64,000 nt of DNA from Gilvimarinus japonicus (GTDB taxonomy: Bacteria; Pseudomonadota; Gammaproteobacteria; Pseudomonadales; Cellvibrionaceae), in the NCBI RefSeq assembly GCF_042847215.1, contig NZ_AP031500.1, positions 1,302,001 through 1,366,000 on the forward strand. The letters run 5' to 3'. Below are positions 59,608 to 64,000 of the stretch, in pieces. Below the pieces are notes generated by a model, which had not been told where the DNA came from, did no database searches, and saw nothing but the letters and a program-made list of their open reading frames with translations. The position numbers and the translations under genes are program-made. Position 1 is the first letter of the stretch, and every line of letters starts with the position of its first letter.

Positions 59608-60449
59608 TGGAGGCGGCTTTAACCTTACAGCAAGCGCTTCGCTGGGCGCAGGCGCAACTGCCTGCCAGCGATAGCGCGCGGCTCGATGCCGAGGTGTTGT
59701 TGGCCTTTGTGCTGCAAAAAACGCGCGTGCACTTATACACTTGGCCCGAGGCTGAGCTCTCCCCGGAGGCGCACACACAGTTTGCGCAACTTATAAGCGC
59801 CCGCGCCAAAGGCGAGCCCATTGCTTATTTAACCGGCACCCAAGAGTTTTGGTCGCTGCCGCTAGTGACGAATCGCCACACGTTAATTCCCCGCGCCGAT
59901 ACCGAATTACTGGTCGAGCTGGCGTTAACGCTCGTGCCGGATGGTCCATTGCGTGTGCTCGATTTAGGCACAGGTAGCGGGGCTATCGCCTTGGCATTGG
60001 CGAGCGAGCGGCCCGACTGGCAATTGACCGGCGTCGACCGGGTAGCGGACGCCGTCGAATTAGCGCGCAGCAATGCCGCGCGGCTGAAGATCAACAACGC
60101 GTCATTTGTGCCAAGCGACTGGTTTGCGGCGCTTACCGGTAAGCGTTACGATTTGATCGTCAGCAACCCACCTTATATCGATGACGCCGACCCGCATTTA
60201 ACCCAAGGCGATGTGCGCTTTGAGCCGCGCTCGGCCCTGGTGGCGCCCGCCGCGGGCTTAGCCGATATTCAGCGTATTACCGTAGACGCTGGTGAGCATT
60301 TGGCGGTGGGCGGTTACTTAATGTTAGAGCACGGTTGGCAGCAGGGCAGTGCGGTACGCGACTGCTTAAGCGCCGCCGGTTTTGTCGCCGTTGCCACCCA
60401 TCAAGATTTAGCCGGCCGCGACCGGGTAACCATGGGGCAAAGGCCGTGA
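59607..60449 (+). CDS. prmC: Release factor glutamine methyltransferase PrmC
   Basis: The 280-residue SAM enzyme methylates the GGQ glutamine of release factors. Motif I LDLGTGSGAIALALA, and the substrate-binding NPPY in IVSNPPYIDD are present, and the N-terminal five-helix domain precedes. The start is GTG 59607, overlapping the prfA stop by one base. It directly follows its substrate gene. Confidence 0.96.
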   Translation: MEAALTLQQALRWAQAQLPASDSARLDAEVLLAFVLQKTRVHLYTWPEAELSPEAHTQFAQLISARAKGEPIAYLTGTQEFWSLPLVTNRHTLIPRADTELLVELALTLVPDGPLRVLDLGTGSGAIALALASERPDWQLTGVDRVADAVELARSNAARLKINNASFVPSDWFAALTGKRYDLIVSNPPYIDDADPHLTQGDVRFEPRSALVAPAAGLADIQRITVDAGEHLAVGGYLMLEHGWQQGSAVRDCLSAAGFVAVATHQDLAGRDRVTMGQRP

Positions 60450-60454
60450 GCGAG

Positions 60455-61204
60455 ATGAACGATGATCAACTGCTGCGTTACTCGCGGCAAATTATGCTGC
60501 CCGAGGTAGACATCGAGGGGCAAATTAAACTGCTTAATGCTCGTGTGGTCATCGCCGGCCTTGGCGGTTTAGGCGCGCCGGTGGCGATGTATTTAGCCGC
60601 GGCGGGGGTGGGCCACTTGGTGTTGGTTGACGACGATACCGTCGAGTTATCAAACTTGCAGCGTCAGGTGATTCACTCAACCCATGCCATGGGCCAGAGC
60701 AAAGTCGCCAGCGCCGTTGCTAGCATTGGTGCTATTAACCCAGATGTTAACGTAGAAACCCACTGCACCCGTATAACCTCTGATAACGTATCGGGGTTAT
60801 TAGAGGGCGCGCAAGTATTATTAGATTGTACGGATAACTTTTCGACTCGTTTTGCGTTAAACTCTGCCGCCGTAGCGTGCCGCGTACCGCTAGTATCGGG
60901 TGCCGCTATTCGGCTAGAGGGGCAAGTGGCGGTGTTTGATTCGCGCGATGTTAACAGCCCTTGCTACCGCTGTTTGTACGACGAACAAAGCGATGAAAAT
61001 TTAAGCTGTGCCGAGAGCGGGGTGCTGGCACCCTTAGTGGGGGTGATAGGTTCGGTGCAAGCGTTGGAGGCCATCAAGCTGTTAACCGGTATCGCGGACG
61101 GTTTAACCGGCCGGCTGCAGCTGTACGATGCCCGCACAAGCGCTTGGCGAGACATGCGCCTACCTCGTGACCCGGATTGCCCGGTATGCGGCACGCGAGG
61201 CTAA
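60455..61204 (+). CDS. moeB: Molybdopterin-synthase adenylyltransferase MoeB (ThiF/HesA family)
   Basis: The 249-residue E1-like enzyme adenylates the C-terminus of a sulfur-carrier protein (MoaD, possibly ThiS). Key parts are the ATP loop VIAGLGGLGAPVAMYLA, the conserved R in LSNLQRQ, DCTDNFSTRF, and two Cys pairs for zinc (CYRC, CPVC). The hemA-prfA-prmC-moeB order is usual. GTG 60446 overlaps the prmC stop and is an alternative start; ATG 60455 gives the usual N-terminus MNDDQLLRYSRQ. Confidence 0.92.
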   Translation: MNDDQLLRYSRQIMLPEVDIEGQIKLLNARVVIAGLGGLGAPVAMYLAAAGVGHLVLVDDDTVELSNLQRQVIHSTHAMGQSKVASAVASIGAINPDVNVETHCTRITSDNVSGLLEGAQVLLDCTDNFSTRFALNSAAVACRVPLVSGAAIRLEGQVAVFDSRDVNSPCYRCLYDEQSDENLSCAESGVLAPLVGVIGSVQALEAIKLLTGIADGLTGRLQLYDARTSAWRDMRLPRDPDCPVCGTRG

Positions 61205-61261
61205 AAGTAAAAAGCTTCACATTAAAAGCAACAACACAAAAACGATGAAAAAGGGAACTTT

Positions 61262-62650
61262 ATGGCTACACCAACCTATAAAATTATTCTACTCGGGGCT
61301 GCCGACGGCGTTACTAACATTCAGGCTCAGGCCGGGTTTGCTAAAGCCTTTAACCTAACCCCAGAACAAGCCGCACCGCTGTATGCCAATACCGGGCGGG
61401 TCTTAAAAAAAGGGCTGAGTGAAGAGCAAGCAACGAGCTACATCAGTAAGCTGGCAACGCTGGGCGTTGCCTGTGAGATGCAGCAAGAAACCCCGTCAGC
61501 TGTCGACACTGCCCCAGCGGATGCCCCACCGCCCGTTACTCCTGCCGCCGCGACCACCTCTAAAGGCGAACCCGGTTCAGCGACTGCGCCCAGAGATGTC
61601 CCCTTTGTGTTTACGGGCAATGGCTTTGAGTACTTTAAAATCTGGATTGTGAATATCTTGCTCTCCATTATTACGCTGGGCATTTACTCCGCTTGGGCTA
61701 AAGTGCGTAACAAACAATACTTTTACGGCAACACCTATTTGGATGAGGCGAGTTTTTCTTATACCGCAAACCCAGTAAAGATTTTGATTGGCCGTATTAT
61801 CGCGTTTGTGTTTTTTGTTATTTACAGTGTGGCCAGTGAGCTTAGCCTTATCGCAGCCGGTGTGATGGGGATATTGCTTTTGGTGTGTTTGCCCTGGGTA
61901 ATCTGTAAATCGATGCGGTTTAATGCTCGCTACTCTAATTACCGCAATGTTCCGTTTGCTTTTGCTGGCACGTCGTGGGGAGCTGCTTGCGCGTTTGTAT
62001 TTTGGCCTATGTCGGGGCTTTTGTTTGCATTGGTATTTTTTCTACCCGTTTGGCTGATCTTCGACATCGCGAGTGCGATTGTGGTTGGCTATATAACAAT
62101 GATCCTTGCGATCGTGTTGTTGTCTCCTTATGTGTTCTTCAAACAAAAACAATTTATTTACGGTAATCACGGCTACGGCACCCAGTCGTTTAAATTTTCG
62201 GCCACGGCCGGCAGCTATTACCTCTTGTTTTTGTTGGTTATCGGGATGTACGTCCTGCTTGGTCTTGCTGCGTTCTTTCTGGGCTTCGTTACGCACCCCT
62301 TTGTCGGGGCTGCGCTGTTCGCGCCGGTTTACCTCGTTAGTTTTGCCTATTTTGTGGTAAAGGTTGCCAATATTAATTACAACGCCATTACACTTAAAGA
62401 TCATGCGTTGCGTGCTAACTGGAAATTGGGTCCTTATTTGTGGCTAATGGTGACAAATACCCTGTTGATTGTTATCACTTTGGGCCTGTTTATCCCTTGG
62501 GCTAAAGTGCGAACAGCGCGGTTTAAAGCAAAATACACCAGTGCTGTGTTCGTCGGTGATATGAACGAGTTTGCCGATCAAGAGCGTGACAAAGTGAACG
62601 CCTTAGCCGAGGGCGTGGGCGATTTATTTGATATCGAAATTGGCCTGTAA
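61262..62650 (+). CDS. YjgN-family (DUF898) membrane protein with N-terminal small domain
   Basis: The 462-residue protein has a ~75-residue N-terminal soluble domain (TYKIILLGAADGVTNIQAQAGF), a Pro/Ala linker, and the two-half YjgN membrane domain with repeated 'LGIYSAWAKVR..QYFYGNT' and 'LGLFIPWAKVRTARFKAKYT' blocks and about eight helices. YjgN function is unknown. It is followed after 11 bases by an M48 peptidase gene; such pairing is common and suggests a membrane quality-control role. An alternative view is an inducible peptide or lipid-handling system; this cannot be told from sequence. Confidence 0.88.
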   Translation: MATPTYKIILLGAADGVTNIQAQAGFAKAFNLTPEQAAPLYANTGRVLKKGLSEEQATSYISKLATLGVACEMQQETPSAVDTAPADAPPPVTPAAATTSKGEPGSATAPRDVPFVFTGNGFEYFKIWIVNILLSIITLGIYSAWAKVRNKQYFYGNTYLDEASFSYTANPVKILIGRIIAFVFFVIYSVASELSLIAAGVMGILLLVCLPWVICKSMRFNARYSNYRNVPFAFAGTSWGAACAFVFWPMSGLLFALVFFLPVWLIFDIASAIVVGYITMILAIVLLSPYVFFKQKQFIYGNHGYGTQSFKFSATAGSYYLLFLLVIGMYVLLGLAAFFLGFVTHPFVGAALFAPVYLVSFAYFVVKVANINYNAITLKDHALRANWKLGPYLWLMVTNTLLIVITLGLFIPWAKVRTARFKAKYTSAVFVGDMNEFADQERDKVNALAEGVGDLFDIEIGL

Positions 62651-62661
62651 AGGAGCCTGTT

Positions 62662-63789
62662 GTGAATATTCAAGGTCGCTGGTTTGACGGTAAAAGCTCA
62701 CAGTCTCGTGAAGCGGTATTAACGCTGCGTGGCGACACCAGTGTTTGTGTGACAGATGCTGTGACGCAAGAATCGCTAGTGGTAGCAAACGTTAACGACT
62801 TGGATATATCCTCACGCCTTGGCAATAGTGCACGATTTGTGCGTTTTGCCAATGGCGCGGCGTTTGAAACAACTGATAACGCCGCCGTTGATGCGCTGCA
62901 AAAAAAACGTATTGACGGCGCCTCTGCCGGATTGTTGCACAAACTGGAATCTCATTTGGGCGTCGTGATTGTGGCGGCGGTGCTGGCGGTTGTGGTGCTT
63001 GTGGGTGGCGCTGTTTATGGTGTGCCCGCTACGGCGCGGCTAATTGCGTTTCAGTTGCCGCAAAGCACACTCGACACGGTATCCGCCGAAACTTTAACCA
63101 TTTTGGATCGCACCCATTTTGATGACAGCGAGATAAGTGCCGAGCGTCAAGCGCAATTGCAGGCAGAGTTTCAGCCGGTGCTTGCGCAATACCCCGATAT
63201 GCCACTTAAGGTCGAGTTTCGTAAAGGCGGGGACAAAATCGGTGCCAACGCGTTTGCCTTGCCTGACGGCACGATTATTTTTACCGATGAGATGATTGAG
63301 CTGTCGCAAACTGCGCAAGAGCGCATTGCCGTGCTAGCCCACGAGATCGGCCATGTGGCTGAGCGACATAGCTTGCGGGCGGTGATTCAAAACGCAGTAT
63401 TGGGTTTTGTTTACGTCGCCTTAGTGGGCGATGGCACGGCGATGGGTGACTTGCTAATCGGCTTGCCTGTGTTGGCGACCACGCTGGCTTATTCGCGTGA
63501 TCACGAAACCGAGGCGGATGTGTTCTCGGCCCAGTTTTTAGATCAGGCTGGTATCGAGCGCCAAGCATTTGTCGATCTTATGCAACGCTTGGGCGACAGC
63601 ATGCGTTGTAACAAACTGATTGATGATGCTAAGGACGTTGATGAAGACGCGTTGTCGGATACCGAGCGTTTAGCCTTGTGCGAAACGCTGATCGCAGAAG
63701 GAGGCGATGAAGACGACAGTCAATGGCAGGATTATTTATCAACCCATCCAGGCTTAAAGCAGCGGTTGATTGATTTTACCGCTGAGTAA
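62662..63789 (+). CDS. M48-family membrane metallopeptidase
   Basis: The 375-residue protein has a short N-terminal beta domain, a membrane helix (GVVIVAAVLAVVVLVGGAVY, ~98-117), and the M48 zinc site LAHEIGHVAERHS (HEIGH ~228) with the third ligand in HETEADVFSAQFL. It resembles periplasmic BepA/YcaL-type proteases rather than HtpX. The start is GTG 62662 with AAAGGAG upstream. With the yjgN gene it forms a two-gene operon. It probably cleaves misfolded envelope proteins. Confidence 0.9.
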   Translation: MNIQGRWFDGKSSQSREAVLTLRGDTSVCVTDAVTQESLVVANVNDLDISSRLGNSARFVRFANGAAFETTDNAAVDALQKKRIDGASAGLLHKLESHLGVVIVAAVLAVVVLVGGAVYGVPATARLIAFQLPQSTLDTVSAETLTILDRTHFDDSEISAERQAQLQAEFQPVLAQYPDMPLKVEFRKGGDKIGANAFALPDGTIIFTDEMIELSQTAQERIAVLAHEIGHVAERHSLRAVIQNAVLGFVYVALVGDGTAMGDLLIGLPVLATTLAYSRDHETEADVFSAQFLDQAGIERQAFVDLMQRLGDSMRCNKLIDDAKDVDEDALSDTERLALCETLIAEGGDEDDSQWQDYLSTHPGLKQRLIDFTAE

Positions 63790-64000
63790 CAAGCGATTTG
63801 TAAAGGCGAGCTTTACTACGAAGCGCCGCTTTTGAGCTCCCCTGCGGCTGAGCCGAACGGAGGCCTATTTTAGGGGGTAAGCAAACAAGGATGTTTGCAC
63901 AAGCTATCGTCAGGCAAGGGATTGCCTGTCGATGCGGCCCCCTAAAATGGGTTGGAGTGAGGGAACCCGTTAGGGCCAGACGCCGGGGTGGCCTTTCTTT
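63790..64000. other. Start of a nested-hairpin intergenic element (cut by the window edge)
   Basis: No gene is seen after the M48 peptidase. An outer stem ATTTTAGGGGG/CCCCCTAAAAT (63867-63877 with 63938-63948) encloses two perfect hairpins, GCAAACA/TGTTTGC (63881-63898) and CAGGCAA/TTGCCTG (63911-63928), making a three-way junction. The sequence then runs on through GAGGGAACCCGTTAGGG to GGTGGCCTTTCTTT at the edge. This wording resembles intergenic elements that I recall from other gammaproteobacteria. Confidence 0.6.

Overview
The window looks like chromosome from a marine, polysaccharide-degrading gammaproteobacterium of the Cellvibrionales (Cellvibrio/Teredinibacter/Saccharophagus/Simiduia type). 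Three things support this. The gene order hemA-prfA-prmC opposite a TPR lipoprotein gene, lolB, ispE, tRNA-Gln, prs, rplY, pth and ychF, and the crp/osmC/coq7 cluster, are Pseudomonas-like. A secreted chitin-type LPMO has polyserine linkers and matches the Cellvibrio enzyme I know in domain order. A large TonB-dependent receptor is also present. No taxon can be proven from the sequence alone.

Layout. 1-650: end of an rRNA operon (23S 3' end, 5S, terminator). 1.5-5.1 kb: sugar operon (TIM-barrel isomerase/epimerase, Gfo/Idh/MocA oxidoreductase, MFS transporter). 5.2-8.1 kb: crp, an OsmC-family gene, coq7 and a periplasmic protein. 8.2-14.2 kb: AAA+ ATPase, GDSL esterase, then an FHA/winged-helix protein coupled to a Ser/Thr kinase with a TPR C-terminus. 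14.3-18.6 kb: small protein, TonB receptor, LPMO. 19.1-23.3 kb: S33 peptidase, ABC-2 exporter, esterase. 23.3-30.9 kb: S4 protein, YlqF GTPase, a PqiA/PqiA/PqiB (LetA/LetB-like) lipid transport operon, a DmeR/DmeF cobalt-nickel efflux pair and a thioesterase.

31.0-44.8 kb: an integrated filamentous phage (inovirus) in the 3' end of an elongator tRNA-Met gene, bounded by a perfect 49-bp direct repeat (31070-31118 and 44748-44796). Its core runs right to left: small DNA-binding proteins, candidate ssDNA-binding protein, coat protein, a 25-residue hydrophobic mini-protein, a terminator, the adsorption protein, a pVI-like protein, Zot, Rep and integrase. To its right lie about 6 kb of AT-richer cargo: a repressor-like gene, a PLD-like protein, a two-gene Pycsar module (pyrimidine cyclase plus membrane effector), an orphan three-helix membrane protein, and an EcoRII-type restriction / Vsr / Dcm-type methylase operon. 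A filamentous prophage carrying Pycsar plus a complete restriction-modification-repair triad inside its att sites is the most interesting system here.

45-64 kb: returns to the chromosome, with a region of repeated terminator hairpins, a small exported protein, a MltF-like transglycosylase with two solute-binding domains, an imperfect 90-bp repeat in three copies, the ychF-to-lolB housekeeping cluster (with a 2OG-Fe(II) oxygenase inserted), hemA-prfA-prmC-moeB, a YjgN/M48 membrane pair, and the start of a nested-hairpin element at the right edge.
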